Below are positions 8,191-17,131 of a stretch of 64,000 nucleotides of DNA, piece by piece; within the stretch, counting starts at the first letter, position 1, and every line of letters begins with the position of its first letter. The DNA comes from Oscillospiraceae bacterium. Lineage in GTDB: Bacteria > Bacillota > Clostridia > Oscillospirales > CAG-272. The notes beneath the pieces are model-generated. The model had not been told where the DNA came from, searched no databases, and saw nothing but the letters and a program-made list of their open reading frames with translations. Both the position numbers and the translations under genes were made by a program. The stretch is taken from positions 111,065-175,064 of the forward strand of contig SVTK01000001.1 in NCBI GenBank assembly GCA_015063805.1. Direction: 5' to 3'.

Positions 8191-9780
8191 ATGAAAAAGC
8201 CGCTTGCTCTGATCCTCTGCCTGGCATTGCTTGCCTCGCTGGGGAGCATCTTTGCCGTCACCGTATCAGCCGCCGGCCCCATGGTGGTCTGGAATTTTGA
8301 TGCCCCTAACTCTGCCCGGGTCCTGACCCAGGATACAGCTCTGCTCATGGATGCGGTGGTCACCCGCTTCCAGGTGGGCGACGGCGGCGGGGAGGGAATC
8401 GTCACCTTTGACGAGAAGGAAAAAGCCCTCTGCCTCACCCCCGACTTCACTAAGCCCGGTAACCGGGAACTGTACTACCAGCGGGTTACCGTTTCCCTCA
8501 CCGACGATGCCGCAGGCTTCGCCGGCAAGGACTATCCCTACATCAAGGTGAAGTTTAAGCTGGTCTCGAACAATGACCTCACCACCCTCCGGATCCGCAG
8601 CTTCGACTGGAGCACCTGGGACATCTACTCCCTCCCCGAGCTGAACACCTGGATCGAGTACAGCTATAACCTCACCGAAACCTCCTTCGAGGACCAGATC
8701 TTCAACACCAAAAAGGGCCTCTACTTCCAGCTTCAGTCCATGGATAAGGAGTACAACACTTACGCCGACACCGATTATAAGCTCTATCTCCAGTACATCG
8801 CTTTCTTCCAAAATGAGGCGGACTGCCGGGCCTACACCTATACCCCCACCGATCCCGCAAAGATCCCCACACCTCCGGCCCCCGAGAGCACCGAGGTGGG
8901 GGGAAGGATCGCCATTATGCCCTTTGACCGGCCGCGGTACATCAAGGGCTTCTCCGCCCTGGACAGTATGCCCGCCGCCGATTCCCAGTTCAATTTCATG
9001 CACTGTGAATTTGGCCGCGACGGCAACGGATTCCACGGCTACGATGAAAAAGAGCAGGCACTGTTCATTTCCAGCGCCGAGAAGTTGGAGAAGACCACCC
9101 ATAGCCGGTTCAACATCGTGGGCGCCGGTGATGCATATCTTTCCGGTGCCGATTATCCTTACGTCCAGTTCGCCTACAAAACCGAGAACTATACGCCATC
9201 CCAAACTGCGTACATCCGCCTGCGGGACCAGGGCTGGCGGAGTGTTACCCTTGTCCCCGCCGGACAGGTCAAGGCAGGGGAATGGACGGTGGTTTCAGTG
9301 AAGATGGCCGATGCCCCGGGCGGCGGGGATTGGAAGAGCATGGTCTTTGATGCCTCCAATTACCTCCGCCTCCAGATCGACGATACCGGCACCAACCCCA
9401 CCGCGAAGGAGAATGGACGCATTTATCTGAAGTATATCGCATTCTTTGAGCGGAAAGCTGATATGGATGTCTTCGATTTTGAGAAGTACATCGCCGCAAA
9501 TCCCGCCGCCACCGCCGCACCCGCCACCACGGCGGCTCCCGCAACCACGGCAGCCCCTGCCACCACGGCAGCCCCCGCCACGACCGCTGTCCCTGCGACG
9601 ACCGCCGCCCCCGAAACCACCACAGCCCCCGAAACTACCGCAGCGCCTGCCAATTCCGCGGATGAAACCGCCGAAGCCCCTGAGCAGACTCTGTCTCCCG
9701 CCGAGGTGGCCGTGATGGTAGCGCTGATGCTCCTTGCCTGCGCGGCGGTGATCATCTCCCGGAAGCGGCCAAAATCGTGA
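8191..9780 (+). CDS. Secreted membrane-anchored protein, two CBM-like beta domains (paralogue 1 of 4)
   Basis: AAAGGAG precedes the ATG. The 529-residue product has a signal peptide (about 1-27, VSA-AG cleavage), two related beta-rich domains (about 28-225, opening MVVWNFDAPN, and about 232-440, opening IAIMPFDRP), each ending in a YIAFF motif, then an APATTA-type Thr/Ala/Pro stalk (nucleotides about 9504-9640) and a C-terminal membrane helix with basic tail. The domain pattern looks like a jelly-roll carbohydrate-binding or adhesion fold, which is inference. Unlike its three paralogues, no TGD sorting-like motif precedes the membrane helix. Role: exposed surface binding protein. Confidence 0.8.
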   Translation: MKKPLALILCLALLASLGSIFAVTVSAAGPMVVWNFDAPNSARVLTQDTALLMDAVVTRFQVGDGGGEGIVTFDEKEKALCLTPDFTKPGNRELYYQRVTVSLTDDAAGFAGKDYPYIKVKFKLVSNNDLTTLRIRSFDWSTWDIYSLPELNTWIEYSYNLTETSFEDQIFNTKKGLYFQLQSMDKEYNTYADTDYKLYLQYIAFFQNEADCRAYTYTPTDPAKIPTPPAPESTEVGGRIAIMPFDRPRYIKGFSALDSMPAADSQFNFMHCEFGRDGNGFHGYDEKEQALFISSAEKLEKTTHSRFNIVGAGDAYLSGADYPYVQFAYKTENYTPSQTAYIRLRDQGWRSVTLVPAGQVKAGEWTVVSVKMADAPGGGDWKSMVFDASNYLRLQIDDTGTNPTAKENGRIYLKYIAFFERKADMDVFDFEKYIAANPAATAAPATTAAPATTAAPATTAAPATTAVPATTAAPETTTAPETTAAPANSADETAEAPEQTLSPAEVAVMVALMLLACAAVIISRKRPKS

Positions 9781-9832
9781 AATTTGCCAGGGACATCCGC
9801 CGAAGGACCGTTTTGAACGAAAAATGAACAAA

Positions 9833-9897
9833 TGCGTTTTTTGGTAGGCTCTGTTGCGGAAAATAGACTTTTCGGTTTGCCCCGGATGTGGTATCAT
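9833..9897 (+). promoter_or_regulatory. Promoter with duplicated activator box (copy 1)
   Basis: Box 1, TGCGTTTTTTGG, is at 9833-9844; box 2, TGCGGAAAATAG, is at 9855-9866, exactly 22 bp downstream. A poor -35 (TTTTCG, 9869-9874) and TATCAT (9892-9897) follow with a 17-bp spacer. The same arrangement occurs at 11810, 13771 and 27768. The weak -35 with adjacent direct repeats fits class II activation, as by AraC-type proteins. Confidence 0.75.
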
Positions 9898-9992
9898 TAA
9901 GTTGGCAGATTCCCACAGAAGTGGGAAAGTCAGTTTCGCTTTCGTTTGAAAAACGGAGTGCGGAGCAAAAAATTCTTTAAAGGAGAAAACAC

Positions 9993-11588
9993 ATGAAAAA
10001 GTACCTCTCTCTTGCACTTTGCCTGGTTATGCTGGTATCGATGTTTGGCATATTTGCTACGACGGCTTCGGCTGCAGGCCCCATGAAGGTGTACAACTTT
10101 GACGTGCCCAACGCCGCCAAGGATGTCATCAAGGACTCGGATCTGTTCACCCCCGGCTATATCAGCGGCTTTATCGTCGGTAACGGCGGCGGCACCATCG
10201 TCACCTACGACGAGAAGGAAAAGGCCATCTGCATGGCTCCCGATTATACCCATCCCGGTGTGGATACCATGTATGTTCAGCGTTTTACCCTGAACTTCAA
10301 CAGTGACGAGGCCGGTTTTGTTGGCGCTGACTATCCCTATGTGAAGATCAAGTTCAAGCTGGTCACCGAGAACGACCTGACCACCGTGTTGCTCCGCGAC
10401 TTTGACTGGGGTCGCTTCAACATCATCGCTATTCCTGAGGTTAACACCTGGGTTGAGTACACCGCTGACTTCTCCGGCACTGCCTGGGAAGATGAGGTTT
10501 ACAATGCAACCAAGGGTCTCTACCTCCAGCTCCAGGCAATGGACTCTGGTTACAATGCCTATGACGATACCGACTTCAAGCTTTACGTTCAGTATATCGC
10601 ATTCTTCCAGAATGAGGACGATGCTGAGGCATATCAGTACACCCCCACCGATCCCGCAACCCTGCCCACCGCAGGCGGCAGCGAGAACCCCAATGTGGGC
10701 GGCAACGTTTATGTAATGCCCTTCAACGATCCCAAGTCTGCTCTTCCCCTCCTGGGCGAAGGTGAGAAGTCTCCCTACGACTTCGTGCTGTACGAGGGAA
10801 TTTTCCACAATAACGGCTGCGGCGTGCTGAAGTTCGATGAGACCGAGAAGGCACTTTATGTAACGCCCACCGACGGCGCAACTCCGGTATGTTCCCGTTT
10901 CACCATTACTGCAAACTCCGATAAGACCATTGTTGGCGGCGACTATCCCTATATTCAGTTTGCCTACAAGATGGTGAACTACACCAACCCCGAGAATGCT
11001 TCCTTCCGTATCCGCAACCAGTCCTGGCAGGATGTCAACCTGCTGGCGAAGGGGGAGGCTAAGAACGGCGAGTGGGTAACCGTCTCGCTGAAGGCTTCTT
11101 CGCTGAGTGGTAACGCAAACTGGAAGACCAACAAGTTCGGTACCGGCAATGCTCTCCGCTTCCAGATTGACGATACCACCAACAACTTCAACGCTGCCAG
11201 CGATGCTCGTATCTACCTGAAGTACATCGCCTTCTTCGAGAGAAAGGCCGATATGGATGTCTTCGATTTCGATAAGTACATCGCAGCGCAGGGCGAGACT
11301 CCTGCAGAGACCACTGCAGCTCCCGCAACTACCGCGGCTCCTGCAACCACCGCGGCTCCTGCAACCACTGCAGCTCCTGCAACCACCGCAGCTCCTGCAA
11401 CCACTGCGGCCCCCGCAACTACTGCGGCTCCTGCAACCACTGCAGCCCCCGCAACTACTGCGGCTCCCGCAACCACCGCAGCTCCCACCCAGACTCCCTC
11501 CACCGGTGACATTACCGTTATCGCTGTTGTGACTCTGATGATCCTGGCTTGCGGCGCAGTCATCGTTTCCAAGAAGACTGCAAGATAA
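9993..11588 (+). CDS. Secreted surface protein, two CBM-like beta domains (paralogue 2 of 4), possible sortase substrate
   Basis: AAAGGAG precedes the ATG. The 531-residue protein has a signal peptide (about 1-26), two related beta-rich domains (about 28-225 and 235-440) ending in [11 protein letters not shown] and [12 protein letters not shown], a stalk of about ten APATTA repeats (nucleotides about 11302-11490), then TPSTGD, a membrane helix and a KKTAR tail. TPSTG is close to the (S/P/N)PxTG motifs used by clostridial class B sortases, so it may be wall-linked; simple membrane anchoring is the alternative. It has its own promoter with the duplicated activator box and its own terminator. 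Confidence 0.8.
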   Translation: MKKYLSLALCLVMLVSMFGIFATTASAAGPMKVYNFDVPNAAKDVIKDSDLFTPGYISGFIVGNGGGTIVTYDEKEKAICMAPDYTHPGVDTMYVQRFTLNFNSDEAGFVGADYPYVKIKFKLVTENDLTTVLLRDFDWGRFNIIAIPEVNTWVEYTADFSGTAWEDEVYNATKGLYLQLQAMDSGYNAYDDTDFKLYVQYIAFFQNEDDAEAYQYTPTDPATLPTAGGSENPNVGGNVYVMPFNDPKSALPLLGEGEKSPYDFVLYEGIFHNNGCGVLKFDETEKALYVTPTDGATPVCSRFTITANSDKTIVGGDYPYIQFAYKMVNYTNPENASFRIRNQSWQDVNLLAKGEAKNGEWVTVSLKASSLSGNANWKTNKFGTGNALRFQIDDTTNNFNAASDARIYLKYIAFFERKADMDVFDFDKYIAAQGETPAETTAAPATTAAPATTAAPATTAAPATTAAPATTAAPATTAAPATTAAPATTAAPATTAAPTQTPSTGDITVIAVVTLMILACGAVIVSKKTAR

Positions 11589-11629
11589 ATTCTGCTTAAT
11601 CCCTGCGGGGATCTCCCGCAACGGAAAAT

Positions 11630-11692
11630 AAACAGCGGCGGCGCTGACTTCATGTTTCTTTCGGGACATGAGTCAGCGCCGTTGTTTCTTTT
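11630..11692 (+). terminator. Terminator of conserved stem-loop type (copy 1)
   Basis: The long arms GGCGCTGACTTCATGT and ACATGAGTCAGCGCC are followed by a T-rich run. Similar stems with the same TTCATGT...ACATGAGTC inner arms follow the next two paralogues, at 13614 and 15604. The gap 11589-11972 holds only this stem and the promoter at 11810. Confidence 0.8.
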
Positions 11693-11809
11693 CTGCGGGC
11701 AAAACCGAGCTGAAACCGGTCGGGTACTTTGCCTTTTTGAATCAAATGGAGGAAATTAACATGATTTATTGCTAAAGCCGTGTCACACCATGGCAAAAAC
11801 CACAATGTC

Positions 11810-11874
11810 TGCGTTTTTTGGTATGTTCGTATGCGGAATTTGGGGTTTACAGTTTTTTCTCAATGTGATATCAT
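11810..11874 (+). promoter_or_regulatory. Promoter with duplicated activator box (copy 2)
   Basis: Box 1, TGCGTTTTTTGG, is at 11810-11821 and box 2, TGCGGAATTTGG, is at 11832-11843 (22 bp apart). TTTACA at 11846-11851 and TATCAT at 11869-11874 have a 17-bp spacer. Box 2 ends 2 bp from the -35. The region from box 1 to -10 is almost identical to that at 13771. Confidence 0.78.
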
Positions 11875-11972
11875 AAAATTAATAATTCCCACCTTCCGGG
11901 GCTGGGGATGTAATTTCGTGTCTGTCCGGTGGAAAGGTCGGATACGGAAAATTTTTGACAAGGAGAACGAAG

Positions 11973-13565
11973 ATGAAAAAGTATCTCTCTCTCGCACTTT
12001 GCCTGTTTATGCTGATGTCGATGTGCAGCGTTTTCGCTGTTGCCTCCTCCGCAGCAGGTCCTATGATGGTTTGGAACTTTGACGTTCCCAACGCTTCCAA
12101 GGACGTCATCAAGAACCCTGATCTGACGATGGATGTTATCGCAACCCAGTTTATCGTCGGTGACGGCGCCGGCGCCGGCATCATTACCTTTGACGAGAAG
12201 GAAAAGGCCCTCTGCTTTACCCCCGACTTCACCAAGCCCGGTACTGCAAATCTGCACTATCAGCGCGCTGTCCTGAGCATTCAGGACGACGAGAAGTCTG
12301 TCAACACCGCCGATATGCCCTACATGAAGGTTAAGTTCAAGCTCGTATCCGAGAACGACCTGACCACCCTCCGCATCCGCGACTTCTCGTGGAAGACCGT
12401 GGAAGCTGTGGCAATCCCCGAGGTTAATACCTGGGCTGAGTATGTAGTTGATCTGTCCGGCACTTCCCTGGACGGCATCACCTTCAACACCTCCAACGGT
12501 ATGTACTTCCAGTTCCAGTCCATGGACACCGGTTACAACACCTACGATGAGACCGGCTTCAAGCTGTACATCCAGTACATCGCGTTCTTCCAGAACGAGG
12601 ACGATGCCAACAACTACAAGTACACCGCAACCGATCCTGCAACCGTTCCCACCGCTGGGTCCGTTGCTGAGAACCCCAACGTGGGCGGTAAGATCGCAGT
12701 GATGGCATTCAACGATGCTGCCAAGACCAACGAAGGCTTCACCGAGGAGCAGACCCTGGCAGAAGGCGTTGATTTCTACCTGGCCAAGAACCCCTCCTTC
12801 GGTAAGGACGGCAACGGCGTAGTCAAGTTTGACGAGGCTGAGAAGTCTCTCTACAGCACCTACCTTGAGAAGGTTGACGGTACCACCCAGACCCGTCTGG
12901 TTGTCGTCGGCAACGGCGATGCTTCCATCGAGTGCAAGGACTACCCCTACATTCAGTTCTGCTACAAGACCGTAAACTACACGCCTTCCGCAAACGCCTA
13001 CATCCGTCTCCGTACCCAGAACTGGACCGACGTTAAGCTCGTTAATTCCGGCGAAGTTAAGGGCGGCGAGTGGACTGTCGTTTCCCTGAAGGCTACTGAG
13101 GCTTCGGGCAACGCAAACTGGAAGACCACTAAGTTTGACGCTTCCAACCAGCTCCGTTTCCAGCTGGATGACACCGCAACCAACCCCACCGCAAACGAGG
13201 ATGCTCGTTTCTACCTGAAGTATGTTGCCTTCTTTGAGAGAAAGGCCGACATGGATGTATTTGACTTTGACAAGTACATCGCAGGTGAGACCGAGGCTCC
13301 CGCAACCACCGAGGCTCCTGCTACCACCGCGGCTCCTGCTACCACTGCAGCTCCTGCTACCACCGCAGCTCCTGCAACCACTGCAGCTCCTGCTACCACC
13401 GCGGCTCCTGCAACTACCGCAGCTCCCGCTACTACCGCAGCTCCCGCTACCACCGCAGCTCCCACCCAGACTCCCACCACCGGTGACTTTACCGTTATCG
13501 CAGTGGCTGCGCTGATGATCGCTGCTGCAGGCGCAGTTGTGCTGACCAAGAAGAGAGCAAAATAA
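11973..13565 (+). CDS. Secreted surface protein, two CBM-like beta domains (paralogue 3 of 4), possible sortase substrate
   Basis: The ATG at 11973 follows AAGGAG and begins a basic signal peptide; the frame opens slightly earlier. The 530-residue product has the family layout: signal (1-26), beta domain 1 (28-225), beta domain 2 (235-440), an APATTA stalk, TPTTGD, membrane helix and KKRAK tail. Its first half is nucleotide-identical to that of the next gene over about 612 bases, while the second domains differ, a sign of recent gene conversion or domain exchange. It has its own promoter and terminator. Confidence 0.82.
   Translation: MKKYLSLALCLFMLMSMCSVFAVASSAAGPMMVWNFDVPNASKDVIKNPDLTMDVIATQFIVGDGAGAGIITFDEKEKALCFTPDFTKPGTANLHYQRAVLSIQDDEKSVNTADMPYMKVKFKLVSENDLTTLRIRDFSWKTVEAVAIPEVNTWAEYVVDLSGTSLDGITFNTSNGMYFQFQSMDTGYNTYDETGFKLYIQYIAFFQNEDDANNYKYTATDPATVPTAGSVAENPNVGGKIAVMAFNDAAKTNEGFTEEQTLAEGVDFYLAKNPSFGKDGNGVVKFDEAEKSLYSTYLEKVDGTTQTRLVVVGNGDASIECKDYPYIQFCYKTVNYTPSANAYIRLRTQNWTDVKLVNSGEVKGGEWTVVSLKATEASGNANWKTTKFDASNQLRFQLDDTATNPTANEDARFYLKYVAFFERKADMDVFDFDKYIAGETEAPATTEAPATTAAPATTAAPATTAAPATTAAPATTAAPATTAAPATTAAPATTAAPTQTPTTGDFTVIAVAALMIAAAGAVVLTKKRAK
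12015..12626 (+). repeat. 612-base direct repeat, identical to 13979-14590
   Basis: By eye every base, including third codon positions, matches the segment 1964 bases downstream. It covers most of the signal-peptide C-region and the first beta domain. Flanking sequence, including the signal-peptide start, shows several silent differences, so the identity tract has defined edges, as after gene conversion. Confidence 0.85.
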
Positions 13566-13613
13566 GTAAGATTTATCCCCTCCGGCGCAGGCTTGACCTG
13601 TGACGGAAACTGA

Positions 13614-13675
13614 ACGGCAGCGGCACTGACTTCATGTTTCAGCCGATACATGAGTCTGTGCCGCTGTCCTTTTTG
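13614..13675 (+). terminator. Terminator of conserved stem-loop type (copy 2)
   Basis: GGCAGCGGCACTGACTTCATGT pairs, with a few mismatches, with ACATGAGTCTGTGCCGCTG and is followed by CCTTTTTGG. It matches the stems at 11630 and 15604. The remaining intergenic DNA to 13936 holds only the promoter at 13771. Confidence 0.8.
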
Positions 13676-13770
13676 GTGGGGACAGTTTCCGCAAAAATTG
13701 CCCAAAATGCGCAAAATCCACATGGCATTTTGTTAAGGTTGTGACATTGTATAGTAAAAATCACATAAAA

Positions 13771-13835
13771 TGCGTTTTTTGGTATGTTCGCGTGCGGAAT
13801 TTGGGGTTTACAGATTTTTCTCAATGTGATATCAT
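13771..13835 (+). promoter_or_regulatory. Promoter with duplicated activator box (copy 3)
   Basis: Box 1, TGCGTTTTTTGG, is at 13771-13782 and box 2, TGCGGAATTTGG, at 13793-13804 (22 bp apart), followed by TTTACA (13807-13812), a 17-bp spacer and TATCAT (13830-13835). Confidence 0.78.
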
Positions 13836-13936
13836 TAAACTAACAATTCCCAACCCGCAAGGGTGGGGAAATGACTCTGTGTCAGTCCGAGCGGAAAGGG
13901 CGGAACAGAGAAAAATCTTTATAAAGGAGAACAAAG

Positions 13937-15529
13937 ATGAAAAAGTATCTCTCTCTTGCACTTTGCCTGTTCATGCTCATGTCGATGTGCAGCGTTTTCG
14001 CTGTTGCCTCCTCCGCAGCAGGTCCTATGATGGTTTGGAACTTTGACGTTCCCAACGCTTCCAAGGACGTCATCAAGAACCCTGATCTGACGATGGATGT
14101 TATCGCAACCCAGTTTATCGTCGGTGACGGCGCCGGCGCCGGCATCATTACCTTTGACGAGAAGGAAAAGGCCCTCTGCTTTACCCCCGACTTCACCAAG
14201 CCCGGTACTGCAAATCTGCACTATCAGCGCGCTGTCCTGAGCATTCAGGACGACGAGAAGTCTGTCAACACCGCCGATATGCCCTACATGAAGGTTAAGT
14301 TCAAGCTCGTATCCGAGAACGACCTGACCACCCTCCGCATCCGCGACTTCTCGTGGAAGACCGTGGAAGCTGTGGCAATCCCCGAGGTTAATACCTGGGC
14401 TGAGTATGTAGTTGATCTGTCCGGCACTTCCCTGGACGGCATCACCTTCAACACCTCCAACGGTATGTACTTCCAGTTCCAGTCCATGGACACCGGTTAC
14501 AACACCTACGATGAGACCGGCTTCAAGCTGTACATCCAGTACATCGCGTTCTTCCAGAACGAGGACGATGCCAACAACTACAAGTACACCCCCACCGATC
14601 CCGCAAAGATTCCCACCGCTGAGTCCGTTGCCGAGAATCCCAACGTGGGCGGCAAGATCGCTGTCATGCCCTTCAACACCCCTGATGTAATCGTTGACAC
14701 TTCCGTTGAAGGTTACACCGTTCCCGAGACTGCAAAGTTCTGGATGGGCTCCAAGACCTCCTTCGGTAAGGACAACAACGGTATCATCCAGTTTGACGAA
14801 ACCGAGAAGTCTGTTTACATCTCTGCAATCGATAAGGTTGACGGCGCTACCCAGTCCCGTTTCGTAATCGCCGGTAACGGTGATAACGCTGTTCTGGGTA
14901 AGGATTATGCCTACATTCAGTTCGCTTACAAGACTGTGAACTACACTCCCTCCGCCAGCGCATACATCCGTATCCGTAACCAGAACTGGCAGGATACCAA
15001 CCTGGTTCCCGCAGGCGAAGTCAAGGCCGGTGAGTGGACCATCGTTTCCCTGAAGGCTACCGAGGCTTCGGGCAACGCAACCTGGAAGACCAACAAGTTT
15101 GACAAGAGCAACTCGATTCGCTTCCAGTTTGATGATACCGGTGCAAACCCCACCGCTAACGACGATGCTCGTATCTACCTGAAGTACATCGCTTTCTTTG
15201 AGAGAAAGGCTGACATGGATGTATTTGATTTCGATAAGTACATCGCAGGTGAGACCGAGGCTCCCGCAACCACCGCAGCTCCCGCAACCACCGCAGCTCC
15301 TGCTACTACCGCAGCTCCTGCAACCACCGCGGCTCCTGCAACCACCGCAGCACCCGCAACCACTGCAGCTCCTGCAACCACTGCAGCTCCTGCAACCACC
15401 GCAGCTCCTGCAACTACTGCAGCTCCCGCCCAGACGCCCACCACCGGTGACACCCTCATCGTTGCTGTTGCTGCTCTGATGATTGCTGCTGCAGGCGCAG
15501 TTGTGCTGACCAAGAAGAGAACTCACTAA
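13937..15529 (+). CDS. Secreted surface protein, two CBM-like beta domains (paralogue 4 of 4), possible sortase substrate
   Basis: AAAGGAG precedes the ATG. The 530-residue protein has a signal peptide (1-26), beta domains 1 (28-225) and 2 (232-435), about ten APATTA repeats (nucleotides about 15255-15430), TPTTGD, a membrane helix and a KKRTH tail. Domain 1 is identical to that of the previous gene; domain 2 is diverged but keeps YPYIQ-like, NW-x2-TN-like and [12 protein letters not shown] landmarks. The duplicated binding domains on a long stalk suggest a surface receptor or adhesin. The substrate is unknown. Confidence 0.82.
   Translation: MKKYLSLALCLFMLMSMCSVFAVASSAAGPMMVWNFDVPNASKDVIKNPDLTMDVIATQFIVGDGAGAGIITFDEKEKALCFTPDFTKPGTANLHYQRAVLSIQDDEKSVNTADMPYMKVKFKLVSENDLTTLRIRDFSWKTVEAVAIPEVNTWAEYVVDLSGTSLDGITFNTSNGMYFQFQSMDTGYNTYDETGFKLYIQYIAFFQNEDDANNYKYTPTDPAKIPTAESVAENPNVGGKIAVMPFNTPDVIVDTSVEGYTVPETAKFWMGSKTSFGKDNNGIIQFDETEKSVYISAIDKVDGATQSRFVIAGNGDNAVLGKDYAYIQFAYKTVNYTPSASAYIRIRNQNWQDTNLVPAGEVKAGEWTIVSLKATEASGNATWKTNKFDKSNSIRFQFDDTGANPTANDDARIYLKYIAFFERKADMDVFDFDKYIAGETEAPATTAAPATTAAPATTAAPATTAAPATTAAPATTAAPATTAAPATTAAPATTAAPAQTPTTGDTLIVAVAALMIAAAGAVVLTKKRTH
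13979..14590 (+). repeat. 612-base direct repeat, identical to 12015-12626
   Basis: This is the second copy of the identity tract covering the first beta domain. Downstream of 14590 the two genes diverge, from the linker into the second beta domain. Confidence 0.85.
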
Positions 15530-15603
15530 GCAAATTCAAACCGGAAATTCCGGAGTTTTCGCTGAAGGGATTTTCGGGCGCATTATGCGAACATTGAGAT
15601 AAG

Positions 15604-15672
15604 TAATGGCAGTTGTGTCAGCATCATGTTTCGTCAATTTGTGTAGATACATGAGTCTGCGCAACTGCCATT
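15604..15672 (+). other. Conserved stem-loop (copy 3) between surface gene and PHP lipoprotein gene
   Basis: The outer arms AATGGCAGTTG / CAACTGCCATT enclose TCATGT...ACATGAGTC, as in the terminators at 11630 and 13614, but no T run follows. It may allow read-through from the surface-protein gene into the lipoprotein genes or act as a processing or stability element. No other promoter is obvious before 15698. Confidence 0.6.
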
Positions 15673-15697
15673 CATCTAAAACAAAAGGAGAACGAGT

Positions 15698-17077
15698 ATG
15701 GCCATGAATCGTAAGCATTTTCTGTGCCTGATCTGCGGCATTCTTCTTGTTTCTATGGCCGCGGTCTCCCTCTGTTCCTGCATCGGACAGAATGTGGGCG
15801 CAGTTGAACCGAATACCACGGCTGCCGCTGTCACCGCAGCACCCCAGACCGAGAAGGTTTCGGTTAATTCTTCCAAATATATTGCCCAGGGTCTCAAGGA
15901 TAAAAATGTGACCGACCCTCACCAGGCGATGGGACGGAACCCCAATATAGAGCACCTGGAGGAGCTGTACTCCGACCTGGGCGTTGCCTCGGGTGATATG
16001 CACCACCATACCTGGTATTCCGATGGATACCGCACTTTCGCCGAGGTGAAAAAATCGGCGGACAAATACAGATACGACTTCTTTGCCTGCTCCGAGCACA
16101 ACAACTGGAAGCAGGTGGATGACGAACTTTGGAACGGGAAACGCAATCTTTACTCGATGGAATACACCACCAGTAAAGGGCATATGAACATTTATTTCCC
16201 GGAAAAAGAATCGCTGGCCAAGATGGGCGATTTTGAATATTATGATGAAACCCGCGGCCTGAATTATCATATGGCCTTTGACAAGATCCCCGACGTGCCG
16301 GTGGTGGATCCCCGGTATTGGGGCCAGGGCTATATGCAGACCTATACAAAATCCCTGAAAGACGGGACAACGTTCTACCGGCAGCTGGTGGATTACGTCC
16401 ACGATCTGGGCGGCTTTATCCAGCTCTGCCACCCCTTTATTCCGAACTATCTTTTCAGCCCGGTGGATGACAACGATACCGGCAACATTGAATACTTCGG
16501 CTTTGATGCCGTGGAGATCTTCAACGGCACCACGTTCAACCATACCGGTCTGATTGAATATAACGTCCGTGCCTACGAGTACTGGCAGTATCTGCTGGAT
16601 CTGGGTGAGAAGGTGTATGCCACCACCGGCTCGGACACCCATTACCTCTTCGAGGGTGAGTCCATTACCCACATGAATGTGGAGCAGAAATCGGCGGAGG
16701 GCTACTACAATGCCCTGGCAGCGGGGAACTTCTCCCTTTCCAACCGCATCGACGGTGCAAAGATCCTGATGTCCATCGGGGACACCATGATGGGCGGAAC
16801 CGCGGAGTATCAGCCGGGCGAGACCCTCTGCGTCTGCATCGACTTCAAGCGCGGATACGGCGCATACCGGGTCAACATCTATACCGATCGGGGCATTGCC
16901 TACTCTCAGGTTTACTCTGACCGCCATGTGGAGATCGAGTTCCCCATTCAGGACCGTGACTACTACCGGGTAGAGATCGTGAAGGCCACCGGCAAGATCA
17001 CCTCTACCACCGATAAGCAGAAATACCCCTATTATCTTGCCTTCAGTCAGCCAATCTTTCTGTCGGCTGCCGATTGA
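15698..17077 (+). CDS. PHP-domain metallohydrolase lipoprotein (paralogue 1 of 2)
   Basis: AAAGGAG precedes the ATG. The 459-residue protein has a lipoprotein signal ending LCSC (Cys28). The PHP domain shows GDMHHHTWYSDG (Asp100, His102, His104), CSEHNNW (Glu133, His134), GHMNIY (His162), CHP (His245) and GSDTH (Asp313, His315), a full set of metal ligands. PHP enzymes cleave phosphomonoesters or phosphodiesters; CehA/McbA-type relatives are hydrolases. Lipid anchoring puts it outside the membrane. It heads a tight run of lipoprotein genes. The likely role is an extracellular phosphoesterase on the substrate of this locus; the substrate is inference. Confidence 0.85.
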   Translation: MAMNRKHFLCLICGILLVSMAAVSLCSCIGQNVGAVEPNTTAAAVTAAPQTEKVSVNSSKYIAQGLKDKNVTDPHQAMGRNPNIEHLEELYSDLGVASGDMHHHTWYSDGYRTFAEVKKSADKYRYDFFACSEHNNWKQVDDELWNGKRNLYSMEYTTSKGHMNIYFPEKESLAKMGDFEYYDETRGLNYHMAFDKIPDVPVVDPRYWGQGYMQTYTKSLKDGTTFYRQLVDYVHDLGGFIQLCHPFIPNYLFSPVDDNDTGNIEYFGFDAVEIFNGTTFNHTGLIEYNVRAYEYWQYLLDLGEKVYATTGSDTHYLFEGESITHMNVEQKSAEGYYNALAAGNFSLSNRIDGAKILMSIGDTMMGGTAEYQPGETLCVCIDFKRGYGAYRVNIYTDRGIAYSQVYSDRHVEIEFPIQDRDYYRVEIVKATGKITSTTDKQKYPYYLAFSQPIFLSAAD

Positions 17078-17131
17078 TATGCCGGATCTGCTCCATCCCC
17101 CGGCATGAATCTTACCAAGGAGGATCATTCC

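Noticed and set aside
9504..15430. Short tandem 18-bp units that might be taken for CRISPR-like arrays
   Set aside because: There are no spacers; the units are contiguous, in frame and encode APATTA stalks.
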